Shown here piece by piece: positions 9,476-16,961 of a stretch of DNA of 64,000 nucleotides. Made by a program: the position numbers and the translations under genes. The notes beneath the pieces were generated by a model. It was given only the letters and a program-made list of their open reading frames with translations, searched no databases and was not told the origin of the DNA. The stretch covers positions 35,452 to 99,451 of the forward strand of contig NZ_JAMGBF010000067.1 in assembly GCF_023516615.1 (NCBI RefSeq), in the 5' to 3' direction. Position 1 is the first letter of the stretch. Each line of letters opens with the position of its first letter. This DNA is from Streptomyces panaciradicis (lineage in GTDB: Bacteria; Actinomycetota; Actinomycetes; Streptomycetales; Streptomycetaceae).

Positions 9476-9491
9476 TCGAATGGGTATTCGA
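9476..9491. promoter_or_regulatory. Inverted repeat TCGAAT-N4-ATTCGA, candidate operator
   Basis: Perfect 6-bp arms separated by GGGT lie in the AT-richer part of the hydrolase upstream region, about 190 bp from its start. The layout resembles an actinobacterial LexA box, but LexA sites need GAAC-N4-GTTC and this has GAAT-N4-ATTC, so the binding protein is unknown. Confidence 0.3.
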
Positions 9492-9657
9492 AAATGCCTC
9501 GTCTGCCGACAACACCCCTCGTTCGAGTGACCGCACTCAGGGAATGATCGCCGCAGCCGAGGGGAGATTTTCAGCGGGAGGCGGACCGCTCGGGGAAACC
9601 GGTCCGAGGGGAATGACCCTGAGAGCTCGGGGCTCCGGGTCAGCACAGGGGAGGACA

Positions 9658-9685
9658 GGCCCCGGCGCCGCGAGGCGCCGGGGCC
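9658..9685 (-). terminator. GC-rich hairpin with GCGA loop downstream of dmdR1
   Basis: GGCCCCGGCGCC at 9658-9669 pairs perfectly with 9674-9685 around the four-base loop GCGA, a GNRA tetraloop. There is no T-run, which is usual for Streptomyces terminators. It lies 170 bp past the dmdR1 stop. Confidence 0.65.
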
Positions 9686-9855
9686 CTCCACACGTCTCCG
9701 GCACATCCTCCGCCCCCTCCGGTCATATGCCTCACGGGCAAGCCTCGCACGCGACCCGTCGAAGCGCTGCGATGCGACGCACTGAATCTCGGATTCCACG
9801 GACCGTCAAGACGCCCCCGACGCCTTCCCGCCCCCGCGGCCCGCCGTCCCGTCGC

Positions 9856-10548
9856 TCAGCGCTTGGCGACGAAGACGTGGGACGCCACGTCCGCCTCCAG
9901 CTCGGCCGCCTCTCCCCCGCTGCCGACCAGCACCCCGCCCGCCGACTCCGTCACGCTCACCACCGAACCGGGCTGCACCCCCGCCCGCCGCAGCGTGTAC
10001 ATCAGCTGCGCGTCCGTCTGGATGGGCTCGCCGATACGGCGCACCACCACCGTCTTGCCGTCGGCACCCGGGTCCAGGTCCGCCAGCGACACCATGCCCT
10101 CGTCCAGGAACGGGTCCGCGCCGTCCTTCTCGCCCAGCTCCTCCAGACCCGGGATCGGGTTGCCGTACGGCGACTCGGTCGGGTGCCGCAGCAGCTCCAG
10201 CACGCGCCGCTCCACCGCCTCGCTCATCACGTGCTCCCAGCGGCACGCCTCCGCGTGCACCTGCTCCCACTCCAGGCCGATAACGTCGACGAGCAGACAC
10301 TCGGCGAGCCGGTGCTTGCGCATCACGCGCGTGGCGAGCCGCCGGCCCTCGTCCGTCAGCTCCAGATGCCGGTCGGCGGCCACGGCGACCAGTCCGTCCC
10401 GCTCCATCCGCGCCACCGTCTGGCTCACGGTCGGGCCGCTCTGGTCCAGCCGCTCGGCGATCCGGGCACGCATGGGGACCACACCTTCCTCCTCCAGCTC
10501 GAGGATGGTGCGGAGATACATCTCCGTGGTGTCGATCAGTCCGGACAT
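9856..10548 (-). CDS. dmdR1: DtxR-family iron-dependent transcriptional regulator DmdR1
   Basis: The 230-residue protein has the full DtxR/IdeR domain order. A winged helix occupies residues 1-65 (TTEMYLRTILELEEEG, RIAERLDQSGPTVSQTVARM). A metal-binding and dimerisation domain follows at 66-140, with His and Glu in MRKHRLAECLL and ACRWEHVMSE. An SH3-like C-terminal domain lies at about 150-225. Proteins of this family repress iron-uptake and siderophore genes when Fe(II) is bound. Start ATG 10548 has GAGGGG upstream. S. coelicolor has two paralogues; the neighbourhood (SIS gene, citrate synthase) points to DmdR1, which is inference from remembered gene order. A long antiparallel ORF covers almost all of it. 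Confidence 0.85.
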   Translation of the reverse strand: MSGLIDTTEMYLRTILELEEEGVVPMRARIAERLDQSGPTVSQTVARMERDGLVAVAADRHLELTDEGRRLATRVMRKHRLAECLLVDVIGLEWEQVHAEACRWEHVMSEAVERRVLELLRHPTESPYGNPIPGLEELGEKDGADPFLDEGMVSLADLDPGADGKTVVVRRIGEPIQTDAQLMYTLRRAGVQPGSVVSVTESAGGVLVGSGGEAAELEADVASHVFVAKR

Positions 10549-10564
10549 ACGTGCCCCTCGATGA
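9863..10564 (+). CDS. Antiparallel ORF opposite dmdR1, candidate Adm protein
   Basis: A 233-codon frame reads from 9863 to 10564 on the strand opposite dmdR1 and covers nearly its full length. The product is Ser/Thr/Arg-rich with no recognised domain. On its own I would dismiss it as a shadow of high-GC codon bias. I keep it because an expressed antiparallel gene, adm, has been described opposite dmdR1 in S. coelicolor, with a reported effect on siderophore and antibiotic production. Nothing in this sequence, such as a clear ribosome-binding site, independently proves translation. Confidence 0.3.
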   Translation: MATKTWDATSASSSAASPPLPTSTPPADSVTLTTEPGCTPARRSVYISCASVWMGSPIRRTTTVLPSAPGSRSASDTMPSSRNGSAPSFSPSSSRPGIGLPYGDSVGCRSSSSTRRSTASLITCSQRHASACTCSHSRPITSTSRHSASRCLRITRVASRRPSSVSSRCRSAATATSPSRSIRATVWLTVGPLWSSRSAIRARMGTTPSSSSSRMVRRYISVVSISPDIRAPR

Positions 10565-10809
10565 GATCTGCCGGAAGCACGAACGGCATCCCGGCGCGTG
10601 CGCTGGCCCTGGACTCAATTCTGACGCATGGCACCGACAACCGTGCCGCACCGTGGAAACCACCGGGTTACGGGCGGGTACGGGACGACGACCGGTCCCG
10701 CCGCACCCTCCCGTCGCGGGGTCGTACGGCCGTATTGACACGGCACTGGTCCAGACCGCACCGTGATCCGCGACACGGACTCCGCACGGTGCGCCCCGAA
10801 AGGACCCGC

Positions 10810-11565
10810 ATGAGCGACGGCAGCCTGGCCGACCAGTTCCTCGACGCCGCGATCGACCTCCTCCGGCGCGTACGCGACGAGCAGACGGAGTCCATCACGG
10901 CGGCCGGCACCCTGCTCGCCGACACCGTCGCCGCCGGCGGCCGCCTCTTCGCCTTCGGCGCGGGCCACTCCTCGCTGCCCGCCCAGGACGTCGTCTACCG
11001 TGCCGGCGGCCTCGCCCTGATGAACCTCCTCGTCGTCCCCGGCGTCGTGGGAGTCGACGTCATGCCGGCCACGCTCGGCTCCGCCCTGGAGCGCGTCGAC
11101 GGCCTCGCGAGCGCGGTCCTGGACACCTCCCCGCTGCGCGCGGGCGACGCCCTGGTGATCATCTCCCTCTCCGGCCGCAACGCCCTGCCCGTCGAGATGG
11201 CCATGAACGCCCGCGCCCTCGGCGTGAAGGTCATCGGCGTCACGTCGGTGGCCTACGCGACCGAGACCCGCTCCCGCCACTCCTCCGGCACCTACCTGAA
11301 GGACCACTGCGACATCGTCCTCGACTCCATGATCGCCATCGGCGACGCGACCCTCGCCCTGGACACCGTCCCCGCCCCCTTCGCCCCCGCCTCGACCGTC
11401 GTCACCAGCGCGATCATGCAGGCGGTGATGGCCACGGCGGCCGGCTCCCTGGCGGACCGCGGCATCGAACCACCGCTGCTCCGGTCGGGGAACGTGGACG
11501 GCGGCCACGAGTGGAACGGACGGGTCATGAAGGAGTACGGGGACCGGATCTTCTACCGGCAGTAG
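10810..11565 (+). CDS. SIS-domain sugar-isomerase-like protein
   Basis: The 251-residue protein is a stand-alone SIS domain. It contains GRLFAFGAGHSSLPAQD near residue 45, the ALVIISLSGRNALPVEMA strand-loop near residue 115, and a Ser/Thr-rich phosphosugar-binding segment RHSSGTY. It resembles UPF0309-type proteins that bind phosphorylated amino sugars. The ORF stays open far upstream to 9352, but the coding-like composition begins only at ATG 10810. TTGACA at 10735-10740, about 70 bp before the start, may be a -35 element. It is divergent from dmdR1. The exact substrate is unknown. Confidence 0.8.
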   Translation: MSDGSLADQFLDAAIDLLRRVRDEQTESITAAGTLLADTVAAGGRLFAFGAGHSSLPAQDVVYRAGGLALMNLLVVPGVVGVDVMPATLGSALERVDGLASAVLDTSPLRAGDALVIISLSGRNALPVEMAMNARALGVKVIGVTSVAYATETRSRHSSGTYLKDHCDIVLDSMIAIGDATLALDTVPAPFAPASTVVTSAIMQAVMATAAGSLADRGIEPPLLRSGNVDGGHEWNGRVMKEYGDRIFYRQ

Positions 11566-11601
11566 GGCGCCGGAGTCGGCCGGGGGCCGGGGGCCGCCCG
11601 G

Positions 11602-13008
11602 CTACTCCCGGTCCACGACCCCCGCCAGATCGAGCACGGTCGCGATCCGCACCGCGACGTCCTCCGCGTACACGGCGTCGCTCCGCTCGAACGAACTCCG
11701 GCCGGCCCCGCGCAGAAACGTCACGACCCCCAGCGTCCGCCCCCGGCTGCGCAACACCGCGCACAGCGCGTGCACCGCGTCCGCCGGCCACTGCCGCCCC
11801 ACGGCCCACTCCCGCGCCTTCTCCGCCGGCACCGACCCCGCACTGGCCCGCACCGACCCCGCCCGCTCCACGCACTGCAACGCCGGATGCCCCTGCCCGT
11901 AGCGCACCGGCAGCCCCGCCGCGCCCGTCAGCAGACTCGGCCCCGGAGCGCCGGACGGCGTCGCGGCGACCCGCACCAGCCGCACCGGCCCCTCCGCCTC
12001 CGCGTCGGCCACCGGGCCACCCGCCACCCGGTCGATCAGCGCGTGATCGGCGAACCCGGCCAGCGCGAAGTCCAGATGGATCGTCGCCGCCTCCCGCGGG
12101 TCCTCGCACTCCGCCGCCGCGCGGGCCGCGCGGTGCAGCTGGTTCGCCCGGAACCGCAGCAGCGACGCCTCCTGCTCGCCCTGCTTGCCCTCGGTGACGT
12201 CGACGAACAGCCAGCCGACCCCGAGCGGCACCGGCTCCTCGGCCAGCGGCGAGGCCAATCGCACGAACCCGCACCGCCAGCACCGCCGCTGCTCGCCCTC
12301 CGGCGCGCGCACGCTCACCCAGATCTCGGCCGGCGCGGGCGGCGCGCCCTCCGCCAGCACATGGGTGAGCGCGCTCTCCAGCTCCTCCACACCCTGCGCG
12401 AGCAACTCGCCCAGCGGCCGCCCGAGCGCGGACGTACGGCCGATGCCCAGCGACCGCGCGGCGTGCGCGTTCACCACCGCGGGCCGCAGATCGGCGTCCA
12501 CCAGCACGACACCCCAGCTCGCGTCCTCGAACAGCGCCTCGCTCAGCGCGATGGACCGCTCCAGGTCGATCTGGGTGTGCACCTCGCTGAAGGCGCAGTA
12601 CACCCCCGCGGGCTTGCCGTCCGGGCCCCGTACGGCCGCCGACTGCGTGCGTACGAGCACCCGTCCGCCGTCCTTGGTCAGCAGCGCGAACTCGTGCACC
12701 TGCCGTCCCGGGGCCTCCATGGCGGACATCAGCCGCCCCTCGACCTCCTCGGCGTCGGCCTCCCGCACGGCCCATCCGGCGAATCCGTGCCGTCCCACCG
12801 CCTCCGCCGCGGTCCAGCCGAGGATCCGCTCCGCCTCGCGGTTCCAGTGCGTGACGACACCGCCCGCGTCGAAGGCGCACAGGGCCGCGTCCATCCCGTC
12901 GAGCAGCGCCGCCAGCAGGTCCGAGCCGTCGGGACCCACGGGACCGTCCCGCTCGGGCTCATCGGGCCCCAGCTCGTCGGTGGTCCCACTATGCCGGGAA
13001 GCACTCAC
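11602..13008 (-). CDS. PAS-PAS-GAF sensor protein without output domain
   Basis: The 468-residue soluble protein has a first PAS domain at about 30-145 (DGMDAALCAFDAGGVVTHWN, then ILGWTAAEAVGRHGF), a second at about 160-275 (SWGVVLVDADLRPAVVNAHA), and a GAF-like C-terminal domain at about 320-460 (HALCAVLRSRGRTLGVVTFL). Many Streptomyces relatives carry a PP2C/SpoIIE phosphatase after this arrangement; here the protein stops without kinase or phosphatase residues. It may bind a small ligand or a partner protein. Start GTG 13008 has AGGGGG upstream. It follows the RidA-GNAT gene on the same strand with a 163-bp gap. Confidence 0.75.
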   Translation of the reverse strand: MSASRHSGTTDELGPDEPERDGPVGPDGSDLLAALLDGMDAALCAFDAGGVVTHWNREAERILGWTAAEAVGRHGFAGWAVREADAEEVEGRLMSAMEAPGRQVHEFALLTKDGGRVLVRTQSAAVRGPDGKPAGVYCAFSEVHTQIDLERSIALSEALFEDASWGVVLVDADLRPAVVNAHAARSLGIGRTSALGRPLGELLAQGVEELESALTHVLAEGAPPAPAEIWVSVRAPEGEQRRCWRCGFVRLASPLAEEPVPLGVGWLFVDVTEGKQGEQEASLLRFRANQLHRAARAAAECEDPREAATIHLDFALAGFADHALIDRVAGGPVADAEAEGPVRLVRVAATPSGAPGPSLLTGAAGLPVRYGQGHPALQCVERAGSVRASAGSVPAEKAREWAVGRQWPADAVHALCAVLRSRGRTLGVVTFLRGAGRSSFERSDAVYAEDVAVRIATVLDLAGVVDRE

Positions 13009-13078
13009 CTGGACCCCCTGCCAAGCCGCGTCCGCACGTACGGAACGCCGGTTCGCTCACTCGCAATCATCTAACTGG

Positions 13079-13106
13079 AACGTGACGCAGCACACACCGA
13101 GTTCCC
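13079..13106 (-). promoter_or_regulatory. Weak SigR-like promoter candidate for the PAS gene
   Basis: On the minus strand, GGGAAC (from 13106) is followed after 19 bases by GTT (ending 13079), about 70 bp upstream of the GTG start at 13008. SigR and related ECF promoters have GGGAAT and GTT about 18 bases apart. Both the sixth base and the spacing differ from consensus. Confidence 0.2.
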
Positions 13107-13171
13107 ACAAGATTGAGGGAATCGTTGCAAGCCGCCTCTGTCTCCAGCATCCGCCCACCGACGGCCGAAGA

Positions 13172-13993
13172 TCAATCCATTGCGAGGCGCAGATCGATCC
13201 ACAGGTCGCTCCCGCCGTCGAGCACGTACCGCTCGGTCTCCACGAACCCCCGCTTCCCGGCGAACCGCAGCCCGTCCTCGTTCACCGCCAGCACACACGT
13301 CTCCACGGCCCGCGCGCCCAGCACGCGCGCGTGGGCGAGCCCCCGCTCGTACAGGGCCGTACCGAACCCCCGCCCCCGGTACCCGGGCAGCACCCGGGCG
13401 ATCACCGTCGCCGCCGCGTCCTCGCCCTGCGGCGGCCGCACGGTGGAACACCCGACGAGCACGTCCCCCAGGTACGCGTTCTCCATCCGGTACCGCGCGA
13501 GCCGCTCCCGCGCGTCGTCCAGCGACATCGCGGCGGGCGGCACGATCACGTTGTGCACGTGCCGCCACTCCTCCAGCATGTCCACCCCGTGCACGGCCTC
13601 GATCCGCAGCCGCGGCCGCCGCGCGTACACCTCGATCTCGATCCGCATCCGGGGATCGGCCAGCCCGCACACCATCATCGTCGCCGCCGGCCGCACCTGG
13701 CCGAACGCCCGCCGCAGCACCGGCCAGCAGGGCTCGAAGTCCTCCCGCTCGGGCAGCAGGTACCGCACCCGCACGACGTCCTCGAACCCGCACCCCGCCT
13801 CTGCGAGCGCGTCCCCGATGTTCCGCAGACACTGCTCGGCCTGCTCCACGACATCGTCGGAGATCGTCATGGCCGAGTAGTCGAACCCCGTGGTCCCCGA
13901 CACATGCACCCACTCCCCGTCGACCACGGCCCGGGCATACCCGATCCGCTCCTCGAAGGAGGACCCACTGAGAATCGCACGCCGGTTCGTCAT
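13172..13993 (-). CDS. RidA (YjgF/UK114) domain fused to a GNAT acetyltransferase domain
   Basis: The single 273-residue frame has two domains. Residues 1-125 are RidA-like: GEWVHVSGTTGFDY, then VEQAEQCLRNIGDALAEAG, and a C-terminal RIEIEVYARR. Typical RidA proteins end at about this point and deaminate reactive enamines or imines. Residues 135-273 are GNAT-like, with a short-chain acetyl-CoA loop RVLPGYRGRGFGTALYERG and a final LAVNEDGLRFAGKRGFVETE. The catalytic Arg of active RidA (usually near residue 105) is present only as part of DPRMRIEIEVYARR. No frameshift or internal start separates the parts. Start ATG 13993; the upstream in-frame ATG 14098 lies inside the divergent promoter region and is less likely. 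Confidence 0.75.
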   Translation of the reverse strand: MTNRRAILSGSSFEERIGYARAVVDGEWVHVSGTTGFDYSAMTISDDVVEQAEQCLRNIGDALAEAGCGFEDVVRVRYLLPEREDFEPCWPVLRRAFGQVRPAATMMVCGLADPRMRIEIEVYARRPRLRIEAVHGVDMLEEWRHVHNVIVPPAAMSLDDARERLARYRMENAYLGDVLVGCSTVRPPQGEDAAATVIARVLPGYRGRGFGTALYERGLAHARVLGARAVETCVLAVNEDGLRFAGKRGFVETERYVLDGGSDLWIDLRLAMD

Positions 13994-14058
13994 GGGCGGA
14001 ACGCTACCGAGCGGCATCCGTCGACGGCTGTCGAAATTTCGGCTCTCGGAAAAAGAGG

Positions 14059-14088
14059 TTGATCCCCGGGCCGGGCCGTTCTTAATGT
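14059..14088 (+). promoter_or_regulatory. Sigma-70-like promoter of a small plus-strand transcript
   Basis: TTGATC at 14059-14064 and TAATGT at 14083-14088 are separated by 18 bp. A transcript should begin near 14095, 25 bases before the ribosome-binding site and ATG of a 12-codon ORF. It is the best -35/-10 pair I see in this intergenic region. Confidence 0.45.
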
Positions 14089-14120
14089 GTGGGCACACGA
14101 GAAGGGAGGTGGTTCGGCGA

Positions 14121-14159
14121 ATGTATGAATACCGGACGCGTGAGGTGGCTGCGGGCTAG
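14121..14159 (+). CDS. 12-codon peptide ORF in a small transcript
   Basis: ATG 14121 is preceded by AGGGAGGTGG at 14103-14112, one of the strongest ribosome-binding sites in the window. The frame reads MYEYRTREVAAG and stops at 14159, followed at once by foldable RNA. This looks like a translated leader or a short peptide. The strong site is direct evidence for initiation; the function is open. Confidence 0.4.
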   Translation: MYEYRTREVAAG

Positions 14160-14240
14160 TGGCCCTGCACCACATCTAGTGCGGTGCCGGACCAGCGCGT
14201 GAGAGAAGCGTGCAGCCGGCCCAATCCCAAGCAGTCACCC

Positions 14241-14309
14241 GACCCGCGAGCTCGCCGGTACGTCCGGCCGGCTCCTCCGCCGAGGCGGAGGGACCAGAGC
14301 TCGCGGGTC
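14241..14309. terminator. Three-way-junction palindrome, probable bidirectional terminator
   Basis: A perfect 13-bp stem (GACCCGCGAGCTC at 14241-14253 with 14297-14309) encloses two inner hairpins, GCCGG-TACGT-CCGGC and CCTCCGC-CGAG-GCGGAGG. The same shape forms on both strands. It lies 17 bp past the citrate synthase stop on the minus strand and ends the small plus-strand transcript on the other. Confidence 0.65.
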
Positions 14310-14325
14310 GTCTGCGTGATGGGGG

Positions 14326-15429
14326 TCAGCCCGCGGCGATGCCGTCGTAGCCCTGGACCTCGCGCGGCGAGCGGGCGCCCGGGCCGACGTAGCGGGCGGA
14401 GGGGCGGACCAGGCGTCCGGTGCGCTTCTGCTCCAGGATGTGCGCCGACCAGCCCGCCGTACGGGCGCAGGTGAACATCGACGTGAACATGTGCGCCGGG
14501 ACCTCGGCGAAGTCCAGCACGATCGCCGCCCAGAACTCGACGTTCGTCGCCAGCACCCGGTCGGGGCGGCGCGCGTGCAGCTCGGCCAGGGCGGCCTTCT
14601 CCAGAGCCTCGGCCACCTCGAAGCGGGGGGCGCCGAGCTCGCGGGCCGTGCGGCGCAGGACGCGGGCGCGGGGGTCCTCGGCGCGGTAGACGCGGTGACC
14701 GAAGCCCATCAGGCGCTCGCCCTTGTCGAGGGCCTGCTTGACGTACGCCTCGGCGTCGCCGGTGCGCTCGATCTCCTCGATCATGCCAAGGACGCGGGAG
14801 GGGGCGCCGCCGTGCAGCGGGCCGGACATGGCTCCCACGGCGCCGGAGAGGGCGGCGGCCACGTCGGCGCCGGTGGAGGCGATGACCCGGGCGGTGAAGG
14901 TCGAGGCGTTCATGCCGTGCTCGGCGGCGGAGGTCCAGTAGGCGTCGACGGCGGCGACGTGCTTGGGGTCGGGCTCACCGCGCCAGCGGATCATGAAGCG
15001 CTCGGTGATGGAGTGGGCCTTGTCGATCTCGCTCTGCGGGACCATGGGGCGACCCTGGCCGCGGGCGGACTGGGCGACGTAGGACAGGGCCATGACGGCG
15101 GCCCGGGCGAGGTCCTCGCGGGCCTGCTCGGCGTCGATGTCGAGCAGCGGTTTCAGGCCCCACACCGGCGCGAGCATGGCGAGCGCCGACTGGACGTCCA
15201 CCCGGATGTCGCCGGAGTGCACGGGGATGGGGAAGGGCTCGGCGGGCGGCAGGCCGGGGTTGAAGGCGCCGTCGACGAGCAGCCCCCAGACGTTGCCGAA
15301 GGAGACGTGACCGACCAGGTCCTCGATGTCGACGCCCCGGTAGCGGAGGGCGCCGCCCTCCTTGTCCGGTTCGGCGATCTCCGTCTCGAACGCGACGACT
15401 CCCTCGAGTCCGGGTACGAAGTCGGACAT
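14326..15429 (-). CDS. citA2: Citrate synthase (second citrate synthase of Streptomyces)
   Basis: This 367-residue enzyme condenses acetyl-CoA and oxaloacetate to citrate, the entry step of the TCA cycle. The family motifs are complete: GHVSFGNVWGLL early on, catalytic His in EHGMNASTF and in GPLHGGAPSRV, MGFGHRVYRAEDPRA with the active-site His, and the catalytic Asp region VLDFAEVPAHMFTSMFTCAR. The length fits short Gram-positive type-II-like synthases. Start ATG 15429 follows GAGGAG; the ORF stays open upstream but loses coding character. It is divergent from pdxH. The symbol reflects the S. coelicolor naming I remember and is less certain than the function. Confidence 0.85.
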   Translation of the reverse strand: MSDFVPGLEGVVAFETEIAEPDKEGGALRYRGVDIEDLVGHVSFGNVWGLLVDGAFNPGLPPAEPFPIPVHSGDIRVDVQSALAMLAPVWGLKPLLDIDAEQAREDLARAAVMALSYVAQSARGQGRPMVPQSEIDKAHSITERFMIRWRGEPDPKHVAAVDAYWTSAAEHGMNASTFTARVIASTGADVAAALSGAVGAMSGPLHGGAPSRVLGMIEEIERTGDAEAYVKQALDKGERLMGFGHRVYRAEDPRARVLRRTARELGAPRFEVAEALEKAALAELHARRPDRVLATNVEFWAAIVLDFAEVPAHMFTSMFTCARTAGWSAHILEQKRTGRLVRPSARYVGPGARSPREVQGYDGIAAG

Positions 15430-15583
15430 CAGGCGGCTCCTCGTGATGGGTGGGGGCGGACGTACGGGCGGCTCGGCCACTGGATCCCCGGTCGGTCGTG
15501 CGACTCGCGGTCCTGGTGGCCACCCTGGTGATGCCCCGTGCGGCGGGTCGCTCAACCGGAACGACACCAGCACGATATCCCCC

Positions 15584-15622
15584 AGTGCCATATTTGGGGA
15601 GTCTTCGTGGCACTCAGTGCCA
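15584..15622. promoter_or_regulatory. Triple AGTGCCA repeat between citrate synthase and pdxH, candidate operator
   Basis: AGTGCCA at 15584-15590 is followed after 17 bp by a near-perfect dyad, TGGCACT at 15608-15614, one base, and AGTGCCA at 15616-15622. The group lies 155-193 bp upstream of the citrate synthase start and 67-105 bp upstream of pdxH, so it could control either gene or both. Confidence 0.45.
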
Positions 15623-15688
15623 TGCATTGGCCCCTGTAATGCCCGGCACCCTGCCGGACGGCACGCGTGCGTACGGCAAGATGACCGC

Positions 15689-16357
15689 GTGACCGATCGA
15701 CACGCCGTCCCCCTCGATCCCGCCGCCATGCGCAAGCAGTACCGGGCCGAAGGGCTCGCCGAGTCCGATCTGGCCGCCACCCCGGTGGCACAGTTCGCGC
15801 ACTGGTTCGCGCAGGCCGCGACCGAGGCCCATCTGTTCGAGCCGAACGCCATGGTGGTCTCCACGGCCGACGCGCAGGGCCGGCCGAGTTCCCGCACGGT
15901 GCTGCTGAAGGGCTTCGACGAGCAGGGTTTCGTCTTCTACACCAACTACGGCTCCCGCAAGGCCCTCGATCTCGCGGAGAACCCGTACGTCTCGCTGCTG
16001 TTCCCCTGGCACCCGATGGCCCGCCAGGTGATCGTCGGCGGCGTCGCCCGCCGCACGGGCCGCGACGAGACGGCGGCGTACTTCCGCACCCGTCCGCACG
16101 GCTCGCAGCTCGGTGCCTGGGCCAGCGCCCAGTCCAGCGTCGTCGCCTCGCGGGCGGAGCTGGACGCCTCGTACGCGGAGCTTGAGGCCCGCTACCCGGA
16201 GGGCGAGCAGGTGCCGGTGCCGCCGCACTGGGGCGGCTTCCGGGTGGCGCCCGAGACGGTGGAGTTCTGGCAGGGCCGGGAGAACCGGCTGCACGACCGG
16301 CTCAGGTACGTGGCGGAGGCGGACGGCAGCTGGCGGGTGGAGCGGCTCAGTCCGTGA
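15689..16357 (+). CDS. pdxH: Pyridoxamine 5'-phosphate oxidase
   Basis: The 222-residue FMN enzyme oxidises pyridoxine or pyridoxamine 5'-phosphate to pyridoxal 5'-phosphate, the last step of vitamin B6 synthesis and salvage. It shows AMVVSTADAQGRPSSRTVLL and GFDEQGFVFYTNYGSRKAL for FMN contacts, then HPMARQVIVGG and the substrate-binding tail PPHWGGFRVAPETVEFWQGR. The size matches bacterial PdxH. Start GTG 15689 is the first in-frame codon that gives the usual N-terminus. Its 3' end overlaps the convergent TetR gene by 11 bp. Confidence 0.9.
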   Translation: MTDRHAVPLDPAAMRKQYRAEGLAESDLAATPVAQFAHWFAQAATEAHLFEPNAMVVSTADAQGRPSSRTVLLKGFDEQGFVFYTNYGSRKALDLAENPYVSLLFPWHPMARQVIVGGVARRTGRDETAAYFRTRPHGSQLGAWASAQSSVVASRAELDASYAELEARYPEGEQVPVPPHWGGFRVAPETVEFWQGRENRLHDRLRYVAEADGSWRVERLSP

Positions 16358-16961
16358 GGACGCGGTCGAGGATGCTCGACCACTGGGCGATCACCCGGTC
16401 GCGGCGGCCGGTGTCGTCGGTGAGCAGGTTGGCCAGGCCGAGGCCGCGGGCCATGTCGAGCAGGCCCTGCACGGTCTCGCGCACGCCGGGGCGGGACTCG
16501 TCGGCGCCCAGCAGTTCCACCGCGATGCGGTGGGTCTCGCGGCCGACCCGCGCCTCCAGTTCGGTGACGCGGGGGCGCAGCGGTTCCTCGTTGGAGGCGG
16601 CCACCCACAGGTGCAGGGCGGCGCGGAAGAGGGGGCCGGTGTAGAGGTCGACGAGGGCGGCGACGACGGCCTGCCGGTCGTCGCCCGCGCCGTCGGGGAA
16701 GAGGGCGCGGATGGCCGTGGAGCGTTCCTCGGCGACGTATTCGACGGCCGCCGTGAACAGGTCCTCCCGGGTGGGGAAGTGGTGCTGGGCGGCGCCGCGG
16801 GAGACGCCGGCGCGTTCGGCGACGACGGAGACCGTGGAGCCGGCCCAGCCGTGTTCGGCGAGGCAGGCGACGGCGGCCTCCAGCAGGCGCTGCCGGGTGG
16901 CCCGGCTGCGGTCCTGCTTGGGGGCGCGCTCGCCGCGGTCGGCTGTGGTCACAGCACCCAT
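16347..16961 (-). CDS. TetR-family repressor of the acyl-CoA operon
   Basis: This 204-residue protein has the TetR helix-turn-helix at residues 18-70 (RLLEAAVACLAEHGWAGSTV, then AERAGVSRGAAQHHFPTRED) and a helical ligand-binding C-terminal domain. It is the last gene of the eight-gene minus-strand operon starting at 26394 and overlaps the enoyl-CoA hydratase gene by 13 bp. Regulators at this place often bind an acyl-CoA or acid of the pathway. The palindrome at 26426-26439 just upstream of the first gene is the natural operator candidate, which is inference. Confidence 0.8.
   Translation of the reverse strand: MGAVTTADRGERAPKQDRSRATRQRLLEAAVACLAEHGWAGSTVSVVAERAGVSRGAAQHHFPTREDLFTAAVEYVAEERSTAIRALFPDGAGDDRQAVVAALVDLYTGPLFRAALHLWVAASNEEPLRPRVTELEARVGRETHRIAVELLGADESRPGVRETVQGLLDMARGLGLANLLTDDTGRRDRVIAQWSSILDRVLTD

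Larger units (their letters stand above)
9284..9855. other. 572-bp intergenic region between the hydrolase and dmdR1
   Basis: I find no convincing gene here; the open frames on both strands lack a ribosome-binding site and have unstructured, Arg/Pro-rich translations. The stretch from about 9460 to 9560 is relatively AT-rich and probably holds the promoter of the minus-strand hydrolase gene, with the inverted repeat at 9476-9491 inside it. The 12-bp hairpin at 9658-9685 is the likely terminator of dmdR1. Confidence 0.5.
14095..14309 (+). ncRNA. Candidate small RNA between the RidA-GNAT gene and citrate synthase
   Basis: A promoter at 14059-14088 and a strong hairpin at 14241-14309 define a plus-strand unit of about 215 nt in a 332-bp gap between two minus-strand genes. 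It contains a 12-codon ORF with a good ribosome-binding site. Next comes a foldable block at 14161-14222, where GGCC-CTGCAC can pair with GTGCAG-CC-GGCC, enclosing small hairpins. The end is antisense to nothing but the citrate synthase terminator. Its role is unknown. Published S. coelicolor small-RNA lists near SCO4388-4389 should be compared. Confidence 0.4.

Noticed and set aside
9476..9491. LexA (SOS) box
   Set aside because: The arms are GAAT/ATTC instead of GAAC/GTTC.
9352..10809. A long open frame upstream of the SIS gene, joined to it in the same frame
   Set aside because: It crosses dmdR1 on the opposite strand and the divergent promoter, and its translation is Arg/His/Pro-rich without domains. 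ATG 10810 is the real start.
10549..10809. Iron-box (DmdR operator) between dmdR1 and the SIS gene
   Set aside because: I found no sequence close to the TTAGGTTAGGCTCACCTAA-type consensus on either strand.
14161..14222. A tRNA-like cloverleaf
   Set aside because: The stems do not form a tRNA acceptor, anticodon and T-arm set, and there is no T-loop TTC-R-A motif.
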